Shown here: one piece after another, positions 32,530 to 45,094 of the stretch | Layout: every line of letters begins with the position of its first letter | How positions within the stretch are numbered: the stretch's first letter is position 1 | DNA from: Limanda limanda | Lineage: Eukaryota > Chordata > Actinopteri > Pleuronectiformes > Pleuronectidae | Direction: 5' to 3' | DNA: 64,000 nucleotides | Assembly: GCF_963576545.1 (NCBI RefSeq) | Contig: NC_083639.1 | Coordinates: 23,220,118-23,284,117, forward strand | Made by a program: the position numbers and the translations under genes | Notes under the pieces: generated by a model | Seen by the model: only the letters and a program-made list of their open reading frames with translations | What the model was told of the DNA's origin: nothing | Databases searched by the model: none

Positions 32530-32602
32530 GTTTCTGTAGTGTAGTGGTTATCACGTTCGCTTAACACGCGAAAGGTCCCCAGCTCGAAACTGGGCAGAAA
32601 CA
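32530..32602 (+). tRNA. tRNA-Val-AAC: tRNA-Val (AAC), copy 20
   Basis: Body same as copy 1; terminator lost (TTTG). Confidence 0.95.
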
Positions 32603-33100
32603 ACTTCCTATGTCTCAGCTATTTGCCAACACAGTGAGGTCAGAATGTTCTGGCAGAAAATGTATGTGACTCATAGCATCTCCATTCGCCATTGCTGTCA
32701 TCCACATTGAGTGTGATTTTGCAGATGCGGCGTCGAATTTGAGAAACTCTAGGAATGGCAAACTTTCCGTTATCTCTCAGTCTGTCACCCTCAAGCTCAA
32801 GCCAAGGTCATGCAAGGCTCATCCCAGGGGTTTGAAAGCAGACACCAGCAAAGAGAGGAACCTCCCAAATGGAAGCAGCATTAGAGATTCTGAACTGCTT
32901 GTTGAACAGAAGACAGAGGTATGTTATGTCGCTTGTTTCTTCTCTTTGTGAGAGATTTGGGACAGTAAGCTATACTTCAGTTTTCACAAAGAGCTCAATG
33001 TAACAAATTCCTAACATTCGGATGTGGCTACTCTAACGAGAAAAACAAATTGGACCCACACGTATTTGTGGGTCAAGCAGAGGTGCTTGGTGACATGTCA

Positions 33101-33173
33101 GTTTCTGTAGTGTAGTGGTTATCACGTTCGCTTCACACGCGAAATGTCCCCAGCTCGAAACTGGGCAGAAACA
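33101..33173 (+). tRNA. tRNA-Val-CAC: tRNA-Val (CAC), copy 20
   Basis: G45T variant. Confidence 0.95.
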
Positions 33174-33670
33174 TCTTTGTGCGATGATGCTTTAGTCAAA
33201 CTACTTGGGACCCAACTTCTGTGTCTCCGTTTGATATACTGGGTTTCAGAGACTGTTGTTCCAAGGATCCATGAAGACAATAACACTTGATGTTTTTCAC
33301 AGTGAGAGTGTTTTTAAAGATGTGGTGGCAACATTGAGAAAAAATTGGGATGGCAAGGCTTATTCCAGGGGTTTTGAAAGGAGACACCAGCAAAGAGAAG
33401 AACCTCCCAGATGACTATTAAGGCCCAGTTGGGTTCAGTATTCATCCCAAATGCAGTATACTCTGAGCATATATGAAATCTTTGCAAATTCAGTGTACAC
33501 AAAGTCGCCAATGTAAGTCCTCAGTCCTTTTCAAAATCCAGTTTACTGGAGTAGAAAGCCAGTTCACCAAAAGATTTCTCATCATCCCCCCAACAGAAAG
33601 AGTACAATGTATTAAAAGTCAGAACAGCGCCACCTTTTTTTAGAAATGGCCGAGTTTTGCAGTGAAGCAG

Positions 33671-33742
33671 TCCTCGTTAGTATAGTGGCAAGTATCTCCG
33701 CCTGTCACGCGGAAGACCGGGGTTCGATTCCCCGACGAGGAG
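33671..33742 (+). tRNA. tRNA-Asp-GTC: tRNA-Asp (GTC), copy 20
   Basis: Same as copy 1. Confidence 0.95.
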
Positions 33743-34217
33743 TCCATCTTTGTTTTCTACTCAATCTTCACAACAGGGCAAATCAGAAGTAATGCTCCAG
33801 TATGCAGCTCTCAAGGTTAGGCTTTAATCCCATCCCCCGAAACAACTGCCTTCAACCATTAATGTAGTAACAGTGGTACCTGGATCACAACAACCACACA
33901 CAACCTGCCTGCTCCCTTTGAGAATGGGTCACATATTGCCACCATCAGATTGAGTCTAAACTGATGTTATTTGCTGGTTGCTTGCATGTAAGGCGTGTAC
34001 CTCAAAAGTGAATAAGCCACGTGGTCACAGCTTACATTGAGCCTTTACCCTATTGGTGACTTCAGTCCAGTTTTGAATCTCTCTTCTGAAATCTCAAAGG
34101 ACTCCTTGTACCAAATTCTTATGAATCCGATTTGGCTCTTCTCATAAAAATACTTATGAGACTCGGTGGTTATGGTGTATTTTCCAGTGTCAGGCCAAAG
34201 GGGATCATGCTACGTCT

Positions 34218-34290
34218 GTTTCTGTAGTGTAGTGGTTATCACGTTCGCTTAACACGCGAAAGGTCCCCAGCTCGAAACTGGGCAGAAACA
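34218..34290 (+). tRNA. tRNA-Val-AAC: tRNA-Val (AAC), copy 21
   Basis: Same as copy 1; TTTT at 34310-34313. Confidence 0.95.
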
Positions 34291-34803
34291 ACTTCCTATG
34301 TCTCAGCTATTTTCCAACACAGTGAGGTCAGAATGTTCTGGCAGAAAATGTATGTGACTCATAGCATCTCCATTCGCCATTGCTGTTATCCACATTGAGT
34401 GTGATTTTGCAGATGCGGCGTCGAATTTGAGAAACTCTAGGAATGGCAAACTTTCCGTTATCTCTCAGTCTGTCACTGCTTTGTCTGTCACCCTCAAGCT
34501 CAAGCCAAGGTCATGCAAGGCTCATCCCAGGGGTTTGAAAGCAGACACCAGCAAAGAGAGGAACCTCCCAAATGGAAGCAGCATTAGAGATTCTGAACTG
34601 CTTGTTGAACAGAAGACAGAGGTATGTTATGTCGCTTGTTTCTTCTCTTTGTGAGAGATTTGGGACAGTAAGCTATACTTCAGTTTTCACAAAGAGCTCA
34701 ATGTAACAAATTCCTAACATTCGGATGTGGCTACTCTAACGAGAAAAACAAATTGGACCCACACGTATTTGTGGGTCAAGCAGAGGTGCTTGGTGACATG
34801 TCA

Positions 34804-34876
34804 GTTTCTGTAGTGTAGTGGTTATCACGTTCGCTTCACACGCGAAAGGTCCCCAGCTCGAAACTGGGCAGAAACA
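34804..34876 (+). tRNA. tRNA-Val-CAC: tRNA-Val (CAC), copy 21
   Basis: G45 form. Confidence 0.95.
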
Positions 34877-35373
34877 TCTTTGTGCGATGATGCTTTAGTC
34901 AAACTACTTGGGACCCAACTTCTGTGTCTCCGTTTGATATACTGGGTTTCAGAGACTGTTGTTCCAAGGATCCATGAAGACAATAAAACTTGATGTTTTT
35001 CACAGTGAGAGTGTTTTTAAAGATGTGGTGGCAACATTGAGAAAAAATTGGGATGGCAAGGCTTATTCCAGGGGTTTTGAAAGGAGACACCAGCAAAGAG
35101 AAGAACCTCCCAGATGACTATTAAGGCCCAGTTGGGTTCAGTATTCATCCCAAATGCAGTATACTCTGAGCATATATGAAATCTTTGCAAATTCAGTGTA
35201 CACAAAGTCGCCAATGTAAGTCCTCAGTCCTTTTCAAAATCCAGTTTACTGGAGTAGAAAGCCAGTTCACCAAAAGATTTCTCATCATCCCCCCAACAGA
35301 AAGAGTACAATGTATTAAAAGTCAGAACAGCGCCACCTTTTTTTAGAAATGGCCGAGTTTTGCAGTGAAGCAG

Positions 35374-35445
35374 TCCTCGTTAGTATAGTGGCAAGTATCT
35401 CCGCCTGTCACGCGGAAGACCGGGGTTCGATTCCCCGACGAGGAG
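35374..35445 (+). tRNA. tRNA-Asp-GTC: tRNA-Asp (GTC), copy 21
   Basis: Same as copy 1. Confidence 0.95.
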
Positions 35446-35920
35446 TCCATCTTTGTTTTCTACTCAATCTTCACAACAGGGCAAATCAGAAGTAATGCTC
35501 CAGTATGCAGCTCTCAAGGTTAGGCTTTAATCCCATCCCCCGAAACAACTGCCTTCAACCATTAATGTAGTAACAGTGGTACCTGGATCACAACAACCAC
35601 ACACAACCTGCCTGCTCTCTTTGAGAATGGGTCACATATTGCCACCATCAGATTGAGTCTAAACTGATGTTATTTGCTGGTTGCTTGCATGTAAGGCGTG
35701 TACCTCAAAAGTGAATAAGCCACGTGGTCACAGCGTACATTGAGCCTTTACCCTATTGGTGACTTCAGTCCAGTTTTGAATCTCTCTTCTGAAATCTCAA
35801 AGGACTCCTTGTACCAAATTCTTATGAATCCGATTTGGCTCTTCTCATAAAAATACTTATGAGACTCGGTGGTTATGGTGTATTTTCCAGTGTCAGGCCA
35901 AAGGGGATCATGCTACGTCT

Positions 35921-35993
35921 GTTTCTGTAGTGTAGTGGTTATCACGTTCGCTTAACACGCGAAAGGTCCCCAGCTCGAAACTGGGCAGAAACA
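35921..35993 (+). tRNA. tRNA-Val-AAC: tRNA-Val (AAC), copy 22
   Basis: Body same as copy 1; terminator lost (TTTG). Confidence 0.95.
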
Positions 35994-36506
35994 ACTTCCT
36001 ATGTCTCAGCTATTTGCCAACACAGTGAGGTCAGAATGTTCTGGCAGAAAATGTATGTGACTCATAGCATCTCCATTCGCCATTGCTGTCATCCACATTG
36101 AGTGTGATTTTGCAGATGCGGCGTCGAATTTGAGAAACTCTAGGAATGGCAAACTTTCCGTTATCTCTCAGTCTGTCACTGCTTTGTCTGTCACCCTCAA
36201 GCTCAAGCCAAGGTCATGCAAGGCTCATCCCAGGGGTTTGAAAGCAGACACCAGCAAAGAGAGGAACCTCCCAAATGGAAGCAGCATTAGAGATTCTGAA
36301 CTGCTTGTTGAACAGAAGACAGAGGTATGTTATGTCGCTTGTTTCTTCTCTTTGTGAGAGATTTGGGACAGTAAGCTATACTTCAGTTTTCACAAAGAGC
36401 TCAATGTAACAAATTCCTAACATTCGGATGTGGCTACTCTAACGAGAAAAACAAATTGGACCCACACGTATTTGTGGGTCAAGCAGAGGTGCTTGGTGAC
36501 ATGTCA

Positions 36507-36579
36507 GTTTCTGTAGTGTAGTGGTTATCACGTTCGCTTCACACGCGAAATGTCCCCAGCTCGAAACTGGGCAGAAACA
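36507..36579 (+). tRNA. tRNA-Val-CAC: tRNA-Val (CAC), copy 22
   Basis: G45T variant. Confidence 0.95.
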
Positions 36580-37076
36580 TCTTTGTGCGATGATGCTTTA
36601 GTCAAACTACTTGGGACCCAACTTCTGTGTCTCCGTTTGATATACTGGGTTTCAGAGACTGTTGTTCCAAGGATCCATGAAGACAATAACACTTGATGTT
36701 TTTCACAGTGAGAGTGTTTTTAAAGATGTGGTGGCAACATTGAGAAAAAATTGGGATGGCAAGGCTTATTCCAGGGGTTTTGAAAGGAGACACCAGCAAA
36801 GAGAAGAACCTCCCAGATGACTATTAAGGCCCAGTTGGGTTCAGTATTCATCCCAAATGCAGTATACTCTGAGCATATATGAAATCTTTGCAAATTCAGT
36901 GTACACAAAGTCGCCAATGTAAGTCCTCAGTCCTTTTCAAAATCCAGTTTACTGGAGTAGAAAGCCAGTTCACCAAAAGATTTCTCATCATCCCCCCAAC
37001 AGAAAGAGTACAATGTATTAAAAGTCAGAACAGCGCCACCTTTTTTTAGAAATGGCCGAGTTTTGCAGTGAAGCAG

Positions 37077-37148
37077 TCCTCGTTAGTATAGTGGCAAGTA
37101 TCTCCGCCTGTCACGCGGAAGACCGGGGTTCGATTCCCCGACGAGGAG
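37077..37148 (+). tRNA. tRNA-Asp-GTC: tRNA-Asp (GTC), copy 22
   Basis: Same as copy 1. Confidence 0.95.
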
Positions 37149-37623
37149 TCCATCTTTGTTTTCTACTCAATCTTCACAACAGGGCAAATCAGAAGTAATG
37201 CTCCAGTATGCAGCTCTCAAGGTTAGGCTTTAATCCCATCCCCCGAAACAACTGCCTTCAACCATTAATGTAGTAACAGTGGTACCTGGATCACAACAAC
37301 CACACACAACCTGCCTGCTCTCTTTGAGAATGGGTCACATATTGCCACCATCAGATTGAGTCTAAACTGATGTTATTTGCTGGTTGCTTGCATGTAAGGC
37401 GTGTACCTCAAAAGTGAATAAGCCACGTGGTCACAGCGTACATTGAGCCTTTACCCTATTGGTGACTTCAGTCCAGTTTTGAATCTCTCTTCTGAAATCT
37501 CAAAGGACTCCTTGTACCAAATTCTTATGAATCCGATTTGGCTCTTCTCATAAAAATACTTATGAGACTCGGTGGTTATGGTGTATTTTCCAGTGTCAGG
37601 CCAAAGGGGATCATGCTACGTCT

Positions 37624-37696
37624 GTTTCTGTAGTGTAGTGGTTATCACGTTCGCTTAACACGCGAAAGGTCCCCAGCTCGAAACTGGGCAGAAACA
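37624..37696 (+). tRNA. tRNA-Val-AAC: tRNA-Val (AAC), copy 23
   Basis: Body same as copy 1; terminator lost (TTTG). Confidence 0.95.
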
Positions 37697-38209
37697 ACTT
37701 CCTATGTCTCAGCTATTTGCCAACACAGTGAGGTCAGAATGTTCTGGCAGAAAATGTATGTGACTCATAGCATCTCCATTCGCCATTGCTGTCATCCACA
37801 TTGAGTGTGATTTTGCAGATGCGGCGTCGAATTTGAGAAACTCTAGGAATGGCAAACTTTCCGTTATCTCTCAGTCTGTCACTGCTTTGTCTGTCACCCT
37901 CAAGCTCAAGCCAAGGTCATGCAAGGCTCATCCCAGGGGTTTGAAAGCAGACACCAGCAAAGAGAGGAACCTCCCAAATGGAAGCAGCATTAGAGATTCT
38001 GAACTGCTTGTTGAACAGAAGACAGAGGTATGTTATGTCGCTTGTTTCTTCTCTTTGTGAGAGATTTGGGACAGTAAGCTATACTTCAGTTTTCACAAAG
38101 AGCTCAATGTAACAAATTCCTAACATTCGGATGTGGCTACTCTAACGAGAAAAACAAATTGGACCCACACGTATTTGTGGGTCAAGCAGAGGTGCTTGGT
38201 GACATGTCA

Positions 38210-38282
38210 GTTTCTGCAGTGTAGTGGTTATCACGTTCGCTTCACACGCGAAAGGTCCCCAGCTCGAAACTGGGCAGAAACA
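38210..38282 (+). tRNA. tRNA-Val-CAC: tRNA-Val (CAC), copy 23, T8C
   Basis: T8C at 38217, as in copies 5 and 18; G45 form. This one lies outside the large duplication. Confidence 0.9.
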
Positions 38283-38779
38283 TCTTTGTGCGATGATGCT
38301 TTAGTCAAACTACTTGGGACCCAACTTCTGTGTCTCCGTTTGATATACTGGGTTTCAGAGACTGTTGTTCCAAGGATCCATGAAGACAATAACACTTGAT
38401 GTTTTTCACAGTGAGAGTGTTTTTAAAGATGTGGTGGCAACATTGAGAAAAAATTGGGATGGCAAGGCTTATTCCAGGGGTTTTGAAAGGAGACACCAGC
38501 AAAGAGAAGAACCTCCCAGATGACTATTAAGGCCCAGTTGGGTTCAGTATTCATCCCAAATGCAGTATACTCTGAGCATATATGAAATCTTTGCAAATTC
38601 AGTGTACACAAAGTCGCCAATGTAAGTCCTCAGTCCTTTTCAAAATCCAGTTTACTGGAGTAGAAAGCCAGTTCACCAAAAGATTTCTCATCATCCCCCC
38701 AACAGAAAGAGTACAATGTATTAAAAGTCAGAACAGCGCCACCTTTTTTTAGAAATGGCCGAGTTTTGCAGTGAAGCAG

Positions 38780-38851
38780 TCCTCGTTAGTATAGTGGCAA
38801 GTATCTCCGCCTGTCACGCGGAAGACCGGGGTTCGATTCCCCGACGAGGAG
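38780..38851 (+). tRNA. tRNA-Asp-GTC: tRNA-Asp (GTC), copy 23
   Basis: Same as copy 1. Confidence 0.95.
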
Positions 38852-39326
38852 TCCATCTTTGTTTTCTACTCAATCTTCACAACAGGGCAAATCAGAAGTA
38901 ATGCTCCAGTATGCAGCTCTCAAGGTTAGGCTTTAATCCCATCCCCCGAAACAACTGCCTTCAACCATTAATGTAGTAACAGTGGTACCTGGATCACAAC
39001 AACCACACACAACCTGCCTGCTCTCTTTGAGAATGGGTCACATATTGCCACCATCAGATTGAGTCTAAACTGATGTTATTTGCTGGTTGCTTGCATGTAA
39101 GGCGTGTACCTCAAAAGTGAATAAGCCACGTGGTCACAGCGTACATTGAGCCTTTACCCTATTGGTGACTTCAGTCCAGTTTTGAATCTCTCTTCTGAAA
39201 TCTCAAAGGACTCCTTGTACCAAATTCTTATGAATCCGATTTGGCTCTTCTCATAAAAATACTTATGAGACTCGGTGGTTATGGTGTATTTTCCAGTGTC
39301 AGGCCAAAGGGGATCATGCTACGTCT

Positions 39327-39399
39327 GTTTCTGTAGTGTAGTGGTTATCACGTTCGCTTAACACGCGAAAGGTCCCCAGCTCGAAACTGGGCAGAAACA
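39327..39399 (+). tRNA. tRNA-Val-AAC: tRNA-Val (AAC), copy 24
   Basis: Same as copy 1; TTTT at 39419-39422. Confidence 0.95.
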
Positions 39400-39912
39400 A
39401 CTTCCTATGTCTCAACTATTTTCCAACACAGTGAGGTCAGAATGTTCTGGCAGCAAATGTATGTGACTCATAGCATCTCCATTCGCCATTGCTGTCATCC
39501 ACATTGAGTGTGATTTTGCAGATGCGGCGTCGAATTTGAGAAACTCTAGGAATGGCAAACTTTCCGTTATCTCTCAGTCTGTCACTTCTTTGTCTGTCAC
39601 CCTCAAGCTCAAGCCAAGGTCATGCAAGGCTCATCCCAGGGGTTTGAAAGCAGACACCAGCAAAGAGAGGAACCTCCCAAATGGAAGCAGCATTAGAGAT
39701 TCTGAACTGCTTGTTGAACAGAAGACAGAGGTATGTTATGTCGCTTGTTTCTTCTCTTTGTGAGAGATTTGGGACAGTAAGCTATACTTCAGTTTTCACA
39801 AAGAGCTCAATGTAACAAATTCCTAACATTCGGATGTGGCTACTCTAACGAGAAAAACAAATTGGACCCACACGTATTTGTGGGTCAAGCAGAGGTGCTT
39901 GGTGACATGTCA

Positions 39913-39985
39913 GTTTCTGTAGTGTAGTGGTTATCACGTTCGCTTCACACGCGAAATGTCCCCAGCTCGAAACTGGGCAGAAACA
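39913..39985 (+). tRNA. tRNA-Val-CAC: tRNA-Val (CAC), copy 24
   Basis: G45T variant. Confidence 0.95.
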
Positions 39986-40482
39986 TCTTTGTGCGATGAT
40001 GCTTTAGTCAAACTACTTGGGACCCAACTTCTGTGTCTCCGTTTGATATACTGGGTTTCAGAGACTGTTGTTCCAAGGATCCATGAAGACAATAACACTT
40101 GATGTTTTTCACAGTGAGAGTGTTTTTAAAGATGTGGTGGCAACATTGAGAAAAAATTGGGATGGCAAGGCTTATTCCAGGGGTTTTGAAAGGAGACACC
40201 AGCAAAGAGAAGAACCTCCCAGATGACTATTAAGGCCCAGTTGGGTTCAGTATTCATCCCAAATGCAGTATACTCTGAGCATATATGAAATCTTTGCAAA
40301 TTCAGTGTACACAAAGTCGCCAATGTAAGTCCTCAGTCCTTTTCAAAATCCAGTTTACTGGAGTAGAAAGCCAGTTCACCAAAAGATTTCTCATCATCCC
40401 CCCAACAGAAAGAGTACAATGTATTAAAAGTCAGAACAGCGCCACCTTTTTTTAGAAATGGCCGAGTTTTGCAGTGAAGCAG

Positions 40483-40554
40483 TCCTCGTTAGTATAGTGG
40501 CAAGTATCTCCGCCTGTCACGCGGAAGACCGGGGTTCGATTCCCCGACGAGGAG
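40483..40554 (+). tRNA. tRNA-Asp-GTC: tRNA-Asp (GTC), copy 24
   Basis: Same as copy 1. Confidence 0.95.
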
Positions 40555-41029
40555 TCCATCTTTGTTTTCTACTCAATCTTCACAACAGGGCAAATCAGAA
40601 GTAATGCTCCAGTATGCAGCTCTCAAGGTTAGGCTTTAATCCCATCCCCCGAAACAACTGCCTTCAACCATTAATGTAGTAACAGTGGTACCTGGATCAC
40701 AACAACCACACACAACCTGCCTGCTCCCTTTGAGAATGGGTCACATATTGCCACCATCAGATTGAGTCTAAACTGATGTTATTTGCTGGTTGCTTGCATG
40801 TAAGGCGTGTACCTCAAAAGTGAATAAGCCACGTGGTCACAGCTTACATTGAGCCTTTACCCTATTGGTGACTTCAGTCCAGTTTTGAATCTCTCTTCTG
40901 AAATCTCAAAGGACTCCTTGTACCAAATTCTTATGAATCCGATTTGGCTCTTCTCATAAAAATACTTATGAGACTCGGTGGTTATGGTGTATTTTCCAGT
41001 GTCAGGCCAAAGGGGATCATGCTACGTCT

Positions 41030-41102
41030 GTTTCTGTAGTGTAGTGGTTATCACGTTCGCTTAACACGCGAAAGGTCCCCAGCTCGAAACTGGGCAGAAA
41101 CA
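41030..41102 (+). tRNA. tRNA-Val-AAC: tRNA-Val (AAC), copy 25
   Basis: Same as copy 1; TTTT at 41122-41125. Confidence 0.95.
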
Positions 41103-41615
41103 ACTTCCTATGTCTCAGCTATTTTCCAACACAGTGAGGTCAGAATGTTCTGGCAGAAAATGTATGTGACTCATAGCATCTCCATTCGCCATTGCTGTTA
41201 TCCACATTGAGTGTGATTTTGCAGATGCGGCGTCGAATTTGAGAAACTCTAGGAATGGCAAACTTTCCGTTATCTCTCAGTCTGTCACTGCTTTGTCTGT
41301 CACCCTCAAGCTCAAGCCAAGGTCATGCAAGGCTCATCCCAGGGGTTTGAAAGCAGACACCAGCAAAGAGAGGAACCTCCCAAATGGAAGCAGCATTAGA
41401 GATTCTGAACTGCTTGTTGAACAGAAGACAGAGGTATGTTATGTCGCTTGTTTCTTCTCTTTGTGAGAGATTTGGGACAGTAAGCTATACTTCAGTTTTC
41501 ACAAAGAGCTCAATGTAACAAATTCCTAACATTCGGATGTGGCTACTCTAACGAGAAAAACAAATTGGACCCACACGTATTTGTGGGTCAAGCAGAGGTG
41601 CTTGGTGACATGTCA

Positions 41616-41688
41616 GTTTCTGTAGTGTAGTGGTTATCACGTTCGCTTCACACGCGAAAGGTCCCCAGCTCGAAACTGGGCAGAAACA
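41616..41688 (+). tRNA. tRNA-Val-CAC: tRNA-Val (CAC), copy 25
   Basis: G45 form. Confidence 0.95.
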
Positions 41689-42185
41689 TCTTTGTGCGAT
41701 GATGCTTTAGTCAAACTACTTGGGACCCAACTTCTGTGTCTCCGTTTGATATACTGGGTTTCAGAGACTGTTGTTCCAAGGATCCATGAAGACAATAAAA
41801 CTTGATGTTTTTCACAGTGAGAGTGTTTTTAAAGATGTGGTGGCAACATTGAGAAAAAATTGGGATGGCAAGGCTTATTCCAGGGGTTTTGAAAGGAGAC
41901 ACCAGCAAAGAGAAGAACCTCCCAGATGACTATTAAGGCCCAGTTGGGTTCAGTATTCATCCCAAATGCAGTATACTCTGAGCATATATGAAATCTTTGC
42001 AAATTCAGTGTACACAAAGTCGCCAATGTAAGTCCTCAGTCCTTTTCAAAATCCAGTTTACTGGAGTAGAAAGCCAGTTCACCAAAAGATTTCTCATCAT
42101 CCCCCCAACAGAAAGAGTACAATGTATTAAAAGTCAGAACAGCGCCACCTTTTTTTAGAAATGGCCGAGTTTTGCAGTGAAGCAG

Positions 42186-42257
42186 TCCTCGTTAGTATAG
42201 TGGCAAGTATCTCCGCCTGTCACGCGGAAGACCGGGGTTCGATTCCCCGACGAGGAG
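42186..42257 (+). tRNA. tRNA-Asp-GTC: tRNA-Asp (GTC), copy 25
   Basis: Same as copy 1. Confidence 0.95.
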
Positions 42258-42732
42258 TCCATCTTTGTTTTCTACTCAATCTTCACAACAGGGCAAATCA
42301 GAAGTAATGCTCCAGTATGCAGCTCTCAAGGTTAGGCTTTAATCCCATCCCCCGAAACAACTGCCTTCAACCATTAATGTAGTAACAGTGGTACCTGGAT
42401 CACAACAACCACACACAACCTGCCTGCTCTCTTTGAGAATGGGTCACATATTGCCACCATCAGATTGAGTCTAAACTGATGTTATTTGCTGGTTGCTTGC
42501 ATGTAAGGCGTGTACCTCAAAAGTGAATAAGCCACGTGGTCACAGCGTACATTGAGCCTTTACCCTATTGGTGACTTCAGTCCAGTTTTGAATCTCTCTT
42601 CTGAAATCTCAAAGGACTCCTTGTACCAAATTCTTATGAATCTGATTTGGCTCTTCTCATAAAAATACTTATGAGACTCGGTGGTTATGGTGTATTTTCC
42701 AGTGTCAGGCCAAAGGGGATCATGCTACGTCT

Positions 42733-42805
42733 GTTTCTGTAGTGTAGTGGTTATCACGTTCGCTTAACACGCGAAAGGTCCCCAGCTCGAAACTGGGCAG
42801 AAACA
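42733..42805 (+). tRNA. tRNA-Val-AAC: tRNA-Val (AAC), copy 26
   Basis: Body same as copy 1; terminator lost (TTTG). Confidence 0.95.
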
Positions 42806-43318
42806 ACTTCCTATGTCTCAGCTATTTGCCAACACAGTGAGGTCAGAATGTTCTGGCAGAAAATGTATGTGACTCATAGCATCTCCATTCGCCATTGCTG
42901 TCATCCACATTGAGTGTGATTTTGCAGATGCGGCGTCGAATTTGAGAAACTCTAGGAATGGCAAACTTTCCGTTATCTCTCAGTCTGTCACTGCTTTGTC
43001 TGTCACCCTCAAGCTCAAGCCAAGGTCATGCAAGGCTCATCCCAGGGGTTTGAAAGCAGACACCAGCAAAGAGAGGAACCTCCCAAATGGAAGCAGCATT
43101 AGAGATTCTGAACTGCTTGTTGAACAGAAGACAGAGGTATGTTATGTCGCTTGTTTCTTCTCTTTGTGAGAGATTTGGGACAGTAAGCTATACTTCAGTT
43201 TTCACAAAGAGCTCAATGTAACAAATTCCTAACATTCGGATGTGGCTACTCTAACGAGAAAAACAAATTGGACCCACACGTATTTGTGGGTCAAGCAGAG
43301 GTGCTTGGTGACATGTCA

Positions 43319-43391
43319 GTTTCTGTAGTGTAGTGGTTATCACGTTCGCTTCACACGCGAAAGGTCCCCAGCTCGAAACTGGGCAGAAACA
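43319..43391 (+). tRNA. tRNA-Val-CAC: tRNA-Val (CAC), copy 26
   Basis: G45 form. Confidence 0.95.
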
Positions 43392-43888
43392 TCTTTGTGC
43401 GATGATGCTTTAGTCAAACTACTTGGGACCCAACTTCTGTGTCTCCGTTTGATATACTGGGTTTCAGAGACTGTTGTTCCAAGGATCCATGAAGACAATA
43501 ACACTTGATGTTTTTCACAGTGAGAGTGTTTTTAAAGATGTGGTGGCAACATTGAGAAAAAATTGGGATGGCAAGGCTTATTCCAGGGGTTTTGAAAGGA
43601 GACACCAGCAAAGAGAAGAACCTCCCAGATGACTATTAAGGCCCAGTTGGGTTCAGTATTCATCCCAAATGCAGTATACTCTGAGCATATATGAAATCTT
43701 TGCAAATTCAGTGTACACAAAGTCGCCAATGTAAGTCCTCAGTCCTTTTCAAAATCCAGTTTACTGGAGTAGAAAGCCAGTTCACCAAAAGATTTCTCAT
43801 CATCCCCCCAACAGAAAGAGTACAATGTATTAAAAGTCAGAACAGCGCCACCTTTTTTTAGAAATGGCCGAGTTTTGCAGTGAAGCAG

Positions 43889-43960
43889 TCCTCGTTAGTA
43901 TAGTGGCAAGTATCTCCGCCTGTCACGCGGAAGACCGGGGTTCGATTCCCCGACGAGGAG
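43889..43960 (+). tRNA. tRNA-Asp-GTC: tRNA-Asp (GTC), copy 26
   Basis: Same as copy 1. Confidence 0.95.
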
Positions 43961-44435
43961 TCCATCTTTGTTTTCTACTCAATCTTCACAACAGGGCAAA
44001 TCAGAAGTAATGCTCCAGTATGCAGCTCTCAAGGTTAGGCTTTAATCCCATCCCCCGAAACAACTGCCTTCAACCATTAATGTAGTAACAGTGGTACCTG
44101 GATCACAACAACCACACACAACCTGCCTGCTCTCTTTGAGAATGGGTCACATATTGCCACCATCAGATTGAGTCTAAACTGATGTTATTTGCTGGTTGCT
44201 TGCATGTAAGGCGTGTACCTCAAAAGTGAATAAGCCACGTGGTCACAGCGTACATTGAGCCTTTACCCTATTGGTGACTTCAGTCCAGTTTTGAATCTCT
44301 CTTCTGAAATCTCAAAGGACTCCTTGTACCAAATTCTTATGAATCCGATTTGGCTCTTCTCATAAAAATACTTATGAGACTCGGTGGTTATGGTGTATTT
44401 TCCAGTGTCAGGCCAAAGGGGATCATGCTACGTCT

Positions 44436-44508
44436 GTTTCTGTAGTGTAGTGGTTATCACGTTCGCTTAACACGCGAAAGGTCCCCAGCTCGAAACTGGG
44501 CAGAAACA
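44436..44508 (+). tRNA. tRNA-Val-AAC: tRNA-Val (AAC), copy 27
   Basis: Same as copy 1; TTTT at 44528-44531. Confidence 0.95.
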
Positions 44509-45021
44509 ACTTCCTATGTCTCAACTATTTTCCAACACAGTGAGGTCAGAATGTTCTGGCAGCAAATGTATGTGACTCATAGCATCTCCATTCGCCATTG
44601 CTGTCATCCACATTGAGTGTGATTTTGCAGATGCGGCGTCGAATTTGAGAAACTCTAGGAATGGCAAACTTTCCGTTATCTCTCAGTCTGTCACTTCTTT
44701 GTCTGTCACCCTCAAGCTCAAGCCAAGGTCATGCAAGGCTCATCCCAGGGGTTTGAAAGCAGACACCAGCAAAGAGAGGAACCTCCCAAATGGAAGCAGC
44801 ATTAGAGATTCTGAACTGCTTGTTGAACAGAAGACAGAGGTATGTTATGTCGCTTGTTTCTTCTCTTTGTGAGAGATTTGGGACAGTAAGCTATACTTCA
44901 GTTTTCACAAAGAGCTCAATGTAACAAATTCCTAACATTCGGATGTGGCTACTCTAACGAGAAAAACAAATTGGACCCACACGTATTTGTGGGTCAAGCA
45001 GAGGTGCTTGGTGACATGTCA

Positions 45022-45094
45022 GTTTCTGTAGTGTAGTGGTTATCACGTTCGCTTCACACGCGAAATGTCCCCAGCTCGAAACTGGGCAGAAACA
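45022..45094 (+). tRNA. tRNA-Val-CAC: tRNA-Val (CAC), copy 27
   Basis: G45T variant. Confidence 0.95.

Larger units (their letters stand above)
32343..34030 (+). repeat. Unit 20, beta, 1,688 bp
   Basis: Twin of unit 7, with the same 15-bp deletion leaving one TCTGTCAC at 32781-32788; T283G; Val-CAC T45. Confidence 0.97.
22125..34031 (+). repeat. Large duplication, right copy (units 14-20)
   Basis: Partner of 1-11907. The 13-unit period (12 x 1,703 + 1,688) equals the observed 22,124 bp. Unit 13, just before it, is unrelated in type to the unit after the left copy, so the duplication has a definite right border. Confidence 0.88.
34031..35733 (+). repeat. Unit 21, alpha
   Basis: T2, C357T, C957A (shared with units 25 and 28). 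Confidence 0.97.
35734..37436 (+). repeat. Unit 22, beta
   Basis: T283G; Val-CAC T45. Confidence 0.97.
37437..39139 (+). repeat. Unit 23, beta
   Basis: T283G; Val-CAC T8C. Two beta units in a row (22, 23) occur only here. Confidence 0.97.
39140..40842 (+). repeat. Unit 24, gamma
   Basis: A315C, T448, Val-CAC T45, T1588C. Confidence 0.97.
40843..42545 (+). repeat. Unit 25, alpha
   Basis: T2, C357T, C957A. Confidence 0.97.
42546..44248 (+). repeat. Unit 26, beta
   Basis: T283G; private C98T. Confidence 0.97.
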
